A stretch of 64,000 bases of DNA from Niastella vici. GTDB taxonomy: Bacteria; Bacteroidota; Bacteroidia; Chitinophagales; Chitinophagaceae. Below, piece after piece: positions 18,139 through 26,691 of this stretch (position 1 is the stretch's first letter; every line of letters begins with the position of its first letter). Where the stretch lies: the NCBI RefSeq assembly GCF_002077945.1, contig NZ_LVYD01000002.1, forward strand, positions 372,001-436,000. The letters are read 5' to 3'. The position numbers and the translations under genes were made by a program. The notes under the pieces were generated by a model. That model ran no database searches. It was not told the DNA's origin and saw only the letters and a program-made list of their open reading frames with translations.

Positions 18139-18511
18139 GGAAGAAATAACCAAAGCCCAGGAAGAGGTGCTACGAGCCCTATGGGAGATCAATGAAGGCG
18201 CAGTGGCAGATGTGATCGCGAAACTGCCCAAGCCCAAACCTGCCTATACCACTGTTGCAACGGTGATTAAAGTACTGGAGAAAAAAGGCTACGTTGATCA
18301 TAAGACATTTGGCAATACCCATGTTTATTATCCGCTTGTTTCCAAAGAGGATTATGCCCAGCACATTATGAAAGATGCATTGAAGGGACTTTTCAACAAC
18401 TCGATCAGTCAGCTGGTTTCCTTTTTTGTAAAGGAAAAGGACGTGCCACTGAAAGAGCTGGAAGAGTTAAAGAAAAACATTGAAAAAGAGATCAAAAAAC
18501 AAAAATCCTAA
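18137..18511 (+). CDS. BlaI/MecI/CopY-family transcriptional repressor
   Basis: 124-residue winged-helix repressor. The N-terminal ITKAQEEVLRALWEINEGAVADVI, then YTTVATVIKVLEKKGYVDHK and NTHVYYPLVSKEDYA are the family's DNA-binding part; the rest is the dimerising helix region cut by a BlaR-type partner during induction. The M56 peptidase gene begins 2 bp after its stop codon, forming the usual repressor-sensor operon. Palindromic operators lie just upstream. No beta-lactamase gene is adjacent, so the regulon is elsewhere or non-antibiotic. Confidence 0.95.
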   Translation: MEEITKAQEEVLRALWEINEGAVADVIAKLPKPKPAYTTVATVIKVLEKKGYVDHKTFGNTHVYYPLVSKEDYAQHIMKDALKGLFNNSISQLVSFFVKEKDVPLKELEELKKNIEKEIKKQKS

Positions 18512-18513
18512 GT

Positions 18514-20034
18514 ATGAACGAGCTTGTCAGGTATATCGTTTTGTCGACGGGTTGTTTAAGCATTCTGTATTTGTTTTACAGATTATTTCTGGCCAATAAA
18601 ACCACGTTGCAAAGCCTGCGGTGGTACCTGTTGTTCTCCCTGCTTATTTCCTTATTGATACCATTTAACCGGTATAGCTTTTTTACTTTCAACATTGCCA
18701 AATCAACAAGCAGGGTCAACAATGTTGTAACTAACACTTTCACGGGTACCGATGCTTCGGGCAACACGGCAACACCTGCGACAAAAGTGCCAGCACGGGA
18801 GCGATCAGCGATACCGGTTCTTTCAATTGTTGGTATGCTCTACTGCATAATAACCGGTTATTTCCTTGTACGATTAGTCAGGCAATTTTATTTGATCTGG
18901 ACTTGTTACCGCAGCTCTGAGAAGGAAAAAAAGGGCGCCTATACCATTGTATGGAACGGGCAGCATAAAAAACCATTTTCTTTTTTCAGGCTTCTTTTTT
19001 TGAACCGGTCTTTTGTAACGCCTGAGCAACAAGAACAGATAACAGCTCATGAAAAGGTTCACATGTTGCAATATCACTCCTTTGATATCATACTGGTTGA
19101 AATAGTGACAGCAATAACCTGGTTCAACCCGGTTGTATGGTTGTTCAGGAACACAGTGCAGCTGGTACATGAGTACCTGGCAGATGCAGGGGTACTGGAT
19201 TCGGGTATAAACAAGCTGCAATACCAGGCCTTGTTACTCAATCAAATTGCAGAAACTGAACTGGTCACAATTTATTCAGGATTCAATCAATCATCCATTA
19301 ATAAAAGATTCATTATGATGCAAACAGATCATCCTAATCGTGCCAGCAGGTATAAACTGCTGTTGTTGGTTCCCATTACATCCTTACTAATACCAGTAAC
19401 CGGTTGTTTGAACGGGCGCTCTTCCAGTGATTCAACTGAAGTAGTAACGACTATTGCACCCACCAAACTGAATGTATTGTATATAGGAATTGACAACCCG
19501 GTAAGCATTTCAGTTTCAGAATATGCGGCGGACGATATTACCGTAAGTATCGACAATGGTTCTATTACCGGCAAGAATGGCGAATATAATGTAAGACCGC
19601 ATGTAGCCGGTAAAGCGGTGATCACCGTAGCTGCAAAAGGAAAAACGATCAGGGAATCGGAGTTCCGTGTTAAATACCTGCCACCGCCGGTTGTTGTACT
19701 GAAACCCCTTCCCGGCAACGCTGGTTTAATAAAAGGCGGTGATATTTCAAAAGAGGAGCTGTTGAAAGCGGATGGCATAAAGCTCACCATTGAAAATTCG
19801 GAATTTGAACTGCCCATGAAGGTCGCTTCGTTCGATATGGTGGTGCGGGCTGCCGACAAATCTGTAATAAAAAGCGCCGGTTCTACCCAAGACAATTTTT
19901 CTGCAGAACAGGTTGCGCTCATCAAATCGCTTGAAAAAGGCCAGCATGTAACTATTGAAAATATTGCAGCCACCAGCCCCGGCGGTAATCGTAAAACACC
20001 TATGATCATGGATTTCACGATCAGGGGTAAGTAA
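18514..20034 (+). CDS. BlaR1-type M56 metallopeptidase with GldM-like C-terminal domain
   Basis: 506 residues. Four or so membrane helices (about 5-25, 38-52, 100-122 and 285-300) flank a cytoplasmic M56 zinc-peptidase domain with HEKVH at 179-183 and the downstream EYLADAGVL zinc-ligand motif. After the last helix (ending VTGC) the extracytoplasmic tail is not a penicillin-binding domain. It carries NVLYIGIDNPVSISVSEY and NVRPHVAGKAVITV, which match the C-terminal domain of the gliding/T9SS protein GldM. The protein should sense a periplasmic signal and cleave the BlaI-like repressor encoded just upstream. The signal is unknown; the GldM-like tail suggests envelope or protein contacts rather than beta-lactams (inference). 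Confidence 0.9.
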   Translation: MNELVRYIVLSTGCLSILYLFYRLFLANKTTLQSLRWYLLFSLLISLLIPFNRYSFFTFNIAKSTSRVNNVVTNTFTGTDASGNTATPATKVPARERSAIPVLSIVGMLYCIITGYFLVRLVRQFYLIWTCYRSSEKEKKGAYTIVWNGQHKKPFSFFRLLFLNRSFVTPEQQEQITAHEKVHMLQYHSFDIILVEIVTAITWFNPVVWLFRNTVQLVHEYLADAGVLDSGINKLQYQALLLNQIAETELVTIYSGFNQSSINKRFIMMQTDHPNRASRYKLLLLVPITSLLIPVTGCLNGRSSSDSTEVVTTIAPTKLNVLYIGIDNPVSISVSEYAADDITVSIDNGSITGKNGEYNVRPHVAGKAVITVAAKGKTIRESEFRVKYLPPPVVVLKPLPGNAGLIKGGDISKEELLKADGIKLTIENSEFELPMKVASFDMVVRAADKSVIKSAGSTQDNFSAEQVALIKSLEKGQHVTIENIAATSPGGNRKTPMIMDFTIRGK

Positions 20035-20209
20035 TTTGAGCCGGAGCTTTAAAGTTTGTTTATTTCGTCATTAATTAAGTTTGTTTGACTGACCTGTCAG
20101 AGCCTGCCCGCCTTGCACGGGTGCTCTTCCAGATTAGTTCCTAATCAATATCTTAATACAGCGGCCAGCTCAGCAGATTCGGGCATTGGGTCCGGTGGTT
20201 AAACAGAAT

Positions 20210-20665
20210 TCAGGCAACGCCATTCACTATTAGATTTTCATACTTATGAGATGTGAGGTTAATTGTCACATTGAAATAACAACTACCCCCGTCGTTCACA
20301 ACTATCAGATCCTTCTTCCAGTTGCGCGATGTCCCACAAAAACAATTTACCCAAACTACTTTTTCTCCTTTATCATTAATGGCAGGCACATATTGCCTTT
20401 TGTATGCTGAAATATTCATAAGATCATAATCATTGATACATTGCTGCAGAATACTATCTACTAGTGAAAGCTCTTCAGATGAAAAGTTTATTTTCGAACG
20501 ATCGTTAAAAATAGCGATCACAGATGTATCAGCCACAAATGCCTTGCCTGGTTTTCCCTGATCAAGCGCTTTTGTTTGCGCGCAAGCGGATAAAGCAATA
20601 CTAATTATGAAAGCAAGTGTTGCCAATAAAGTGGCGTGAAAGGTATTAGTCAAGTTGTATTTCAA
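20210..20665 (-). CDS. hypothetical lipoprotein
   Basis: 151 residues with a lipoprotein signal peptide ending in the lipobox LSAC (cysteine about residue 28). The mature part has short strands and two cysteines in VNCFCGTSRNW; no known domain recognised. It is last of three closely spaced minus-strand genes of unknown function (3 bp after the preceding stop codon), so it is probably co-transcribed with them. Confidence 0.7.
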   Translation of the reverse strand: MKYNLTNTFHATLLATLAFIISIALSACAQTKALDQGKPGKAFVADTSVIAIFNDRSKINFSSEELSLVDSILQQCINDYDLMNISAYKRQYVPAINDKGEKVVWVNCFCGTSRNWKKDLIVVNDGGSCYFNVTINLTSHKYENLIVNGVA

Positions 20666-20668
20666 TTT

Positions 20669-21025
20669 TTAATAGAGTTGAACTTCAATTATTTTTTTAT
20701 CAGTGTCAATACTGAACCAATCCGGCGTTTCCGGATCTGGTATACATTCGGTAATATCCAGATCCCTTGCATTCCGGCTTAATGCTTTTGGGCCAAACAG
20801 AAGTATTAATTTATAGTGTGTTTGTCCATCCATGCCGATAAACGCTCTAAACGTGGTTTGCCTGTTATCATTAATATATTTCTTAGTATAACATATCTCA
20901 CCTTCGGACATTATTACCCCATCACACCAGAACCATTTTACGGCTTCCAGATCTGAATATTTAAACGCCGCACTTAATTCCCATTCCAGGATATTACAAA
21001 AGTCTTCGTCGATCATAATCTTCAA
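20669..21025 (-). CDS. hypothetical cytoplasmic protein, 118 aa
   Basis: Acidic, Trp-rich small protein with no signal peptide (MIDEDFCNILEWELSAAF, then VKWFWCDGVI, ending TDKKIIEVQLY). Its size and composition recall small immunity-type proteins, but no family is recognised and no toxin gene is adjacent. It is the middle member of a three-gene run: 27 bp from the preceding gene and 3 bp from the next. The Met three codons in is an alternative start. Confidence 0.6.
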   Translation of the reverse strand: MKIMIDEDFCNILEWELSAAFKYSDLEAVKWFWCDGVIMSEGEICYTKKYINDNRQTTFRAFIGMDGQTHYKLILLFGPKALSRNARDLDITECIPDPETPDWFSIDTDKKIIEVQLY

Positions 21026-21052
21026 TACTTTTTAACAATTTTCAAGATCTCC

Positions 21053-21571
21053 TTACCATGTTACTACCTTCTCTTTTAGTTTTTTAATCCCGATACCTAT
21101 AAAGATACTTCCTACGCTATAATCTATTTCTGCCAATTTGTTCTTTGTCAATCGAAAATTATAGCCATAAACGAACTTAAAGTGAGCAAAGCCAAAGCCT
21201 ATGTCGGGTCTGAATACCAGGGTACCATCATCAAAGTCAGTGTAATAAATCATACTTGCGCCCATGGCCATCCCCGCAACTCCGCCACCTGCCCAACAAC
21301 CAATTTTAGGTCCTATAATAAACTTTTGGCCAAACTTCATTTCAGTGGAAGCAAAAATTGTATTGGAAGAAGGATGGTGCCCAACAATCGCATAACTATT
21401 TTTTGCAATCCCTATCTCAACATACTTACTTCTGCCAAATGTAAACCCGGTCACCAATTGAATAGATTTCTTAATAACCGTTTTATGCAGATCGAATGTG
21501 TCGGTTTCCTGGCTGTGTGCGGATAAGGTAAGAACTGTTAGAATGGGCAGGATGTGAAGGCTAATTTTCAT
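21053..21571 (-). CDS. exported hypothetical protein, probable small outer-membrane barrel
   Basis: 172 residues from the ATG at 21569-21571, chosen because it opens a good signal peptide (MKISLHILPILTVLTLSAHSQ). The mature part alternates polar and hydrophobic residues and contains gly-rich stretches (AGGGVAGMAMGASMIYY, DIGFGFAHFKFVYGYNFRL). This suggests an eight-strand barrel or similar envelope protein. First gene of a run of three unknown genes. Confidence 0.65.
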   Translation of the reverse strand: MKISLHILPILTVLTLSAHSQETDTFDLHKTVIKKSIQLVTGFTFGRSKYVEIGIAKNSYAIVGHHPSSNTIFASTEMKFGQKFIIGPKIGCWAGGGVAGMAMGASMIYYTDFDDGTLVFRPDIGFGFAHFKFVYGYNFRLTKNKLAEIDYSVGSIFIGIGIKKLKEKVVTW

Positions 21572-21740
21572 AAGAACATGATGTTGCAGGAAGTAATTGA
21601 AATTGTTTATCAAAAATATCCCTTAAACTGAATAGCTTCCTTTTTGCAAAACTGATCAAAGTTTGGGTTTTATCACATGCCCAAGATAATAATTGGCATT
21701 GAATATTCGTAATTTCTGAAAAACCCAATTACTATTATAA

Positions 21741-21783
21741 TAAAATTGCTGATAGCTTACTGGTTTGAGTGAGCTATCAGCAA
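21741..21783 (-). terminator. terminator of the S9 peptidase gene
   Basis: A 12-bp stem TTGCTGATAGCT / AGCTATCAGCAA, followed on the minus strand by TTTTATTATAAT. It lies about 26 bp past the stop codon at 21809. Confidence 0.8.
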
Positions 21784-21808
21784 TCTATATAAAAAAACTC
21801 ATTACTTT

Positions 21809-24247
21809 CTAAAACCCCTTCTTCTCCCCTCCCCCTGTACCACCCTTCCCGGCATTCTTTACATACTTCTCAAGCCAGGCGTTCTGTTCGTACAGCATGT
21901 GTAACAGGTTCTCCTTACCGCGATAACCGTGTGCTTCATAAGGCAGGCTCACGAACCGAACGGTTCCGCCATGGCCCTTTACCGCATTGAACAACCGCTC
22001 GCTTTGAATAGGGAAAGTACCAGGGTTATCATCCATTTCGCCATGTATCAGCAACAAAGGCGTTTTTATTTTATCTGCATAACTGAACGGGCTCATGGCT
22101 GCATACAACTCAGGCGCCTGCCAGTATGTGCGGTCTTCATTCTGAAAACCAAAAGGGGTCAGGCTGCGATTATAAGCGCCGCTGCGCGCAATACCTGCTT
22201 TGAACAGGTTCGTATGCGCCAGCAAATTGGCCGTCATAAAAGCACCATAACTATGTCCACCCACGGCAACGCGATCCTTATCTCCCACTCCCATTTCGGC
22301 CAGCTTATTGATAGCTGCTTCTGCATTCATTCGTAACTGGTCAATAAAATTATCATTCGGCTTTTTATCGGCGCTGGTTGATACAATGGGCATTTCTGCA
22401 TTGTCGAGTACGGCATAGCCCTGTGTTACCCAGAAAACAGGACTGGCCCAGTATACCATGGTGAACCGGTCTTTGGAGCCGCGTACCTGTGCTGCATCGG
22501 ATGCCGAGTTGAATTCACGCGGGTACGCCCACATCAACACCGGGAGCGGGCCATCCTTCTTTGTATCATAGTTCTTTGGCAGGTACAGGTCTCCGGTAAG
22601 ATCTACGCCATCGGCACGTTTATAGGTGATCTTTTGTTTGCTAACGCCTTCGAGCTGCGGATATGGATTGGTGAAATTCGTAAGCTGCCGATCGCCTTCT
22701 TCCAGCAGATTCTTAAGAAAATAGTTCGGCATATCTTTCTGCGACTCCCGGCGGGTAATAAAAACCAGTTTATCTGCATTCACAACATCAGTCACGGTTT
22801 CAAAAGAGCCTTCTTTGCAACGCCATATGATCTCATTTTTCTTCGTGTTCACATCAAATATTGCCAGAAAGGGCAAATCGCCCCTGGGTGAACTGCCGGT
22901 ATGATTGTTCAGCAGTATTTTGGAATCATTATCGATTGGCTTTATTACATAGCGGCCATACCTGTTCTTTTCAGTGACCGGAGAACCGGGATCGTTATAT
23001 GCATCGGTCATGTTGCGCTCCTGTAACATTTCGAGCTTACCAGTAGTGGGATTATACCGGCTCAGGCGAATGGTTTGCCTGCTTTCCAGGCGTTCTGTTA
23101 CCAGCGCGAGGTTTGCATTACCCCAGGTGATGTCATCGTATCGCCAGGTTGTTTTGAATAATTGGCTGGCTTCGCCGGTAAATGGCGCACTTAAAGCATA
23201 TACCGCATCATGAAAATCAGTTTTGCTTTTGTAGATACCACTATCAAGCGGCGCACTCCACACTACAGAGGCCGCTTCATCATTACGCCATTCAAATTCA
23301 CGGGGCGCATTCAGGATATTATCATTACCAGATGGCGACAATTCATACGAAGGCAGTTCTGCCATTACTTTCACTACTTTGCCACTAAGGTCGGTAACGC
23401 TTACCGTTGTGTTAAAACCATAGGCAGGCACCAGGTACGAGAACGGTTTATGGATGGTACGAGTAAGCAGGTATTTTTGATCGGGGGAAAGACTGTAAGT
23501 AAGATAGATGGCAGGCTTACCAACAGGGACCTCTACACCATTTACATTCTTCACCAATTGCGATGTGGAATAAAATTCAAAAAGCTTTTCATCGTAAGGC
23601 GATTTAATAAGGTCCTGGTAAGTGCGGCTGGGCGCTACTTTACCCAGGTTTTCCTGAATAGTGGGGCCTGCAGGCATCAGCGACTTTACCGGAGCAGCTG
23701 CGGCCGGTTGCAATATGGTTTTATACAAAAGGGAATTATCATCCATCCACACAATGGTTTGCGCCAGTATCGCATTCAACGGTTGTTTGTTCGCTTTTGT
23801 CGCTTTGCGGGTAGCAACGTCAATCACATACAGGTCGACCCTGTTATTGGTGGTATTGGTAAAGGCGATCTTTTTATCATCGCGGCTCCAGCTTACATTG
23901 CCTGCCAGCAATTTTACCGGCAACCCGGTCACCGGATATTCTTTACCCGTTTTAATATCTTTTAAAATAAAGTTATTAATGAAATTCTGCCGGCTGGGTG
24001 CAAAGTTGTTGGGGTTGATCCGTTGTCCCGCGATCCTTAATTCGGGTTGCGCCAGTTCTTCGACCGAAGGGTAACTGTTCCGTTCCATCAGCAGCATCCA
24101 GGTTCCCTGTTCGTTAATGCTTACCGCCGGTGTGGGTTTGGCCAGTAACAGTTCGGCCATGGCGGCGGGTGGCGTTTTATATCCTTCGCCCTGGGCAAAA
24201 CAAAAATGTACAACAAAGAAGTTGATGAGTAACAGAAATTTTCTCAT
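21809..24247 (-). CDS. secreted S9 family peptidase (prolyl-oligopeptidase type)
   Basis: 812 residues. Signal peptide MRKFLLLINFFVVHFCFAQ, a beta-propeller region (about 80-560) and a C-terminal alpha/beta-hydrolase domain. The catalytic motifs are visible: GGHSYGAFM (Ser), HGEMDDNPGTFP (Asp) and YEAHGYRG (His). It resembles the glutamyl-endopeptidase/dipeptidyl-peptidase-like S9 proteins common in Bacteroidota, which cut oligopeptides in the periplasm. It lies downstream of the MNIO gene but is separated from it by a terminator and about 180 bp, so it is probably independent. Complete. Confidence 0.93.
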   Translation of the reverse strand: MRKFLLLINFFVVHFCFAQGEGYKTPPAAMAELLLAKPTPAVSINEQGTWMLLMERNSYPSVEELAQPELRIAGQRINPNNFAPSRQNFINNFILKDIKTGKEYPVTGLPVKLLAGNVSWSRDDKKIAFTNTTNNRVDLYVIDVATRKATKANKQPLNAILAQTIVWMDDNSLLYKTILQPAAAAPVKSLMPAGPTIQENLGKVAPSRTYQDLIKSPYDEKLFEFYSTSQLVKNVNGVEVPVGKPAIYLTYSLSPDQKYLLTRTIHKPFSYLVPAYGFNTTVSVTDLSGKVVKVMAELPSYELSPSGNDNILNAPREFEWRNDEAASVVWSAPLDSGIYKSKTDFHDAVYALSAPFTGEASQLFKTTWRYDDITWGNANLALVTERLESRQTIRLSRYNPTTGKLEMLQERNMTDAYNDPGSPVTEKNRYGRYVIKPIDNDSKILLNNHTGSSPRGDLPFLAIFDVNTKKNEIIWRCKEGSFETVTDVVNADKLVFITRRESQKDMPNYFLKNLLEEGDRQLTNFTNPYPQLEGVSKQKITYKRADGVDLTGDLYLPKNYDTKKDGPLPVLMWAYPREFNSASDAAQVRGSKDRFTMVYWASPVFWVTQGYAVLDNAEMPIVSTSADKKPNDNFIDQLRMNAEAAINKLAEMGVGDKDRVAVGGHSYGAFMTANLLAHTNLFKAGIARSGAYNRSLTPFGFQNEDRTYWQAPELYAAMSPFSYADKIKTPLLLIHGEMDDNPGTFPIQSERLFNAVKGHGGTVRFVSLPYEAHGYRGKENLLHMLYEQNAWLEKYVKNAGKGGTGGGEKKGF

Positions 24248-24375
24248 GAATGACGATTTATTATAGTTAGTCGGTCAGGCGCTCAAGATAATAATTGGCC
24301 GGCACCAAAGAATGGAATTATGATTGGCGGCGGTATATTGGTAAGAACCGCATAATTCAATATTCTCATAAAAGC

Positions 24376-24405
24376 AAAAACCCGCAAGATCTACGATCCT
24401 GCAGG
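24376..24405 (-). terminator. terminator of the MNIO operon
   Basis: On the minus strand CCTGCAGGATC and GATCTTGCGGG pair over 11 bp (two G-U pairs) around a 3-nt loop, followed by TTTTTGC. It lies 25 bp past the stop codon at 24431. Confidence 0.75.
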
Positions 24406-24430
24406 CTTGCATATATACTACACAGACTGA

Positions 24431-25561
24431 TCACACCTGCTTTTTCCATTTACGCGCTATCTGCATGGCGGTTTCGAGCATGGCAGGGTCCCAGTGCTCA
24501 ATATCCCAGGGGGTATTTGCCAGGGAAGAACGGTTCAATACCTGCATGGCCTCGCTGTACGACATTCCTGATTCGAGTATTTGTGACAGTTCGCGCTGTT
24601 GATTGAATAGCAATTCATCTTCAGGCGCCGGCCCATTATCAAACAGCTGCAACGGCATAAAATCATTTTGTGATTCCCCTTTGCGAAACCAGTTCTTTTG
24701 CTGCAGAATATTATCCATGCGCACAAAATCATGGTAGAACTGTTGGCGGCTGGTATGCGACTTCAACCCATTCCCTAATTGTTCAAGCACTACGTATTTG
24801 CATTCGGGACAACGGTCAAGCGCCTTATCCAATAATAAAAAAACTTCAGCCGGCACGACATCGTCGTGTGTATCCCTGCGGATCTGACGCCCGGGTTCCG
24901 ACTCCACCCGCTCCCAGCTACCGCCGGAAATATGGACCTCGCGTACTTTATGGAGCGGATAAAGAGATAGCAATTCATTAGCGTCGAGATCGAAATTCTT
25001 CAGCTGGCAGTATACGTTATGAAGATCGAGAATAATGAACCCATTCACCGGTTCAATCAATTTATACAGGAAATCGCCATGCCGTTTCACTTCATCGGGC
25101 GTATAGGCGAAGGCCAGGTTTTCGAGCCCCACCGGACATTGGGCCGCATCCTGAATACGGCGTAAGCGGTCACGGCCAATGCGCAGTGTTGTGGCAGTAT
25201 AAGGGATTGCCAGCGGTGCACCTTCATGAAAATCCTTACCGGTCATAAAACCAAAATGTTCTGTAACCTGTTCCAGTGGAAACCGCTGAATGGTATCGCG
25301 CAGGGAAGCCAGCCATTGCACCTGTTCAGGCAACCATTTACCAGAGAAAAGCGAAAAGAACACACCGTGACCGGTGAGTCTTTTCGCCTGGCTGTAAGCT
25401 TGTAACAATTCCCCGAACCATTGTGGCAAAGCGCCATGATCGAACAATGCATCGAACGACCACTCGATGGCCTGCACCTTTTCTTCCAGAAACAAGGGGT
25501 AACAGGCATTGAGCATATCGGCATCGAGATTACAGGCGGCTGTAGCAAGCAGCTTTGTCAT
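24431..25561 (-). CDS. DUF692 multinuclear non-heme iron oxidase (MNIO; MbnB/TglH/ChrH family)
   Basis: 376 residues from the ATG at 25559-25561; the longer frame upstream is only the out-of-frame shadow of the precursor gene. The TIM-barrel family's ligand segments are present in order: GHGVFFS, TEHFGFM, GLENLAFAY, ILDLHNVYC, REVHISGG, RDTHDD and VVLEQLGNG. Family members use two or three irons to rewrite cysteine or other residues of ribosomal peptides (methanobactin, chryseobacterial and bufferin-type RiPPs). A C-terminal extension of ~100 residues follows the barrel. The usual separate partner protein is missing, so this extension may bind the precursor (inference). The start codon is 10 nt after the precursor peptide stop. 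Confidence 0.9.
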   Translation of the reverse strand: MTKLLATAACNLDADMLNACYPLFLEEKVQAIEWSFDALFDHGALPQWFGELLQAYSQAKRLTGHGVFFSLFSGKWLPEQVQWLASLRDTIQRFPLEQVTEHFGFMTGKDFHEGAPLAIPYTATTLRIGRDRLRRIQDAAQCPVGLENLAFAYTPDEVKRHGDFLYKLIEPVNGFIILDLHNVYCQLKNFDLDANELLSLYPLHKVREVHISGGSWERVESEPGRQIRRDTHDDVVPAEVFLLLDKALDRCPECKYVVLEQLGNGLKSHTSRQQFYHDFVRMDNILQQKNWFRKGESQNDFMPLQLFDNGPAPEDELLFNQQRELSQILESGMSYSEAMQVLNRSSLANTPWDIEHWDPAMLETAMQIARKWKKQV

Positions 25562-25571
25562 AGAGGGATAT

Positions 25572-25748
25572 TTAACCCATTCCACAGGCCGGACAGCTAT
25601 ACGGATGTGGTTTCGGTTTGTTCTCACCTTCTTTCTCTTTTTCTTTTTGTTCTTTAGAAGGTTCATCTTTGTCTTTTGTACAGGATTGTACTCCCTGCAG
25701 CGTAATGCCGGTGAGCATGGCCGCAAGCAATGCTTTTGAAAGTTTCAT
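25572..25748 (-). CDS. 58-aa cysteine-tailed RiPP precursor candidate
   Basis: A 58-codon gene directly in front of the MNIO enzyme gene, 10 nt between stop and start. The N-terminus MKLSKALLAAMLTGITLQG is a signal-like leader ending QSC, where a lipobox-type cysteine (residue 23) lies. A highly charged Lys/Glu spacer follows (about 24-46), and the peptide ends HPYSCPACGMG. The CPAC-Gly tail is the likely site of oxidation or thiazole/oxazolone-type chemistry, as known for cysteines in MNIO substrates. The leader suggests export or membrane anchoring of the finished product, perhaps for metal binding (inference). No close homologue can be confirmed by reading alone. Confidence 0.8.
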   Translation of the reverse strand: MKLSKALLAAMLTGITLQGVQSCTKDKDEPSKEQKEKEKEGENKPKPHPYSCPACGMG

Positions 25749-25828
25749 GAGCGTGATTTAGGTTGTTGGTAGCCATTTTGACCAACGATGTGAAGGGAAC
25801 GTTGCATGCAATGTGCAGGGGTATAAAA

Positions 25829-26019
25829 GAAAAAAGGTCCTCTGTAGAAACAGTCGACCTCTAACGATTGCTTGCCATATGAAAAAAAACGTAAGTCTGA
25901 GTTGTGTGAAGCTTTTGCTTCGGGTAGCTTTCTGCTCTTTCTTTACCGCTTTACCGTGCTACCGTTGTTGATGGTGTAAAAATACATCACCGCCTTTCAC
26001 TAAAATAGTCATGTTTTTC
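25829..26019 (-). repeat. ~190-bp conserved intergenic element, copy 1 (possible leader RNA)
   Basis: About 93% identical to 45687-45879. On the minus strand it contains GGTAGC...GCTACC, GAAGC-AAAA-GCTTC and GATGTA...CACCATC hairpins, and a tiny frame MASNR. It ends with AGGTC...GACCT followed by six T, a terminator-like hairpin. It lies 80 bp upstream of the precursor peptide gene on the same strand, as an attenuating leader would. On the plus strand it also carries a 30-codon signal-peptide-like frame (MKKNVSLSCVKLLLRV) that is frameshifted in copy 2. It could be a structured RNA, a non-autonomous mobile repeat, or a decayed TonB-receptor gene start. Confidence 0.7.
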
Positions 26020-26126
26020 GCCGTTTTATGATGGCAAAGGCATTACCAGAACCGCAAAATGCTTGCTGGACAATGGTTTCAGGCATTTTTACCATTGGTC
26101 TCCAGCGATAAAAAAGGTTTTATTTT

Positions 26127-26549
26127 CTACAGTTCCCCATCCCATTCCGGCGCGCCTGTCAGCTTCTGCAGTAAATTTTCGGGGAGAAAGGGCCTCCCAC
26201 CGCCGGCCTTTACACAAGTACCTGAGAATACGGCTTTGGTAACCACTTTATTATTCAGCAGAATGGTTTGTTTGAAATGCAACACCGACTTATTACTCTT
26301 ATCAACCATCAGGTTGCAGGTAACAATAAATTCATCGCCCTTTTTCAATGACCGTACAAACTGCAGGGTATATTTCGACAATACCATGTTCACGCCATTT
26401 TTGGCTTCTTCTTCAAAATCAAAACCAAGTACTTCTTTAATGTAATCGTGGCGGCAATACTCCATGTAAAATGGATAATACAGGCCATCCATAATGTTTT
26501 GAAAGTCTATATGCTCGTCTTTGGCGGTGTAGGTCTTTGAAAACTCCAT
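26127..26549 (-). CDS. acyl-CoA thioesterase (hotdog fold)
   Basis: 140-residue protein of the 4-hydroxybenzoyl-CoA thioesterase / YbgC-like hotdog group. Conserved features are the N-terminal DIDFQ-like segment (HIDFQNIMDGLYYPFYMEYCRHDY), the central helix and the strand FVRSLKKGDEFIVTC. Asn/Asp at the catalytic loop (FQNIMDG) fits the family. It hydrolyses acyl-CoA or acyl-ACP thioesters in the cytoplasm. The start at 26547-26549 matches the family N-terminus; nine extra codons upstream are unconserved. Divergent from the endonuclease III gene. Confidence 0.82.
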   Translation of the reverse strand: MEFSKTYTAKDEHIDFQNIMDGLYYPFYMEYCRHDYIKEVLGFDFEEEAKNGVNMVLSKYTLQFVRSLKKGDEFIVTCNLMVDKSNKSVLHFKQTILLNNKVVTKAVFSGTCVKAGGGRPFLPENLLQKLTGAPEWDGEL

Positions 26550-26691
26550 AATGAAATAGTTATTTGATGGCTGCAAATGTAAAAGACTGCCTCTAAATCG
26601 ATTGTCTTTATTTTACACAAGCAGCTAACCAAAATCCACTAAAACATGTAAAATATTTTATATTTAACTTTAACCAGATAAATATTATACC

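Noticed and set aside
18137..20034. Beta-lactam resistance operon
   Set aside because: No beta-lactamase gene nearby and the sensor domain is not penicillin-binding.
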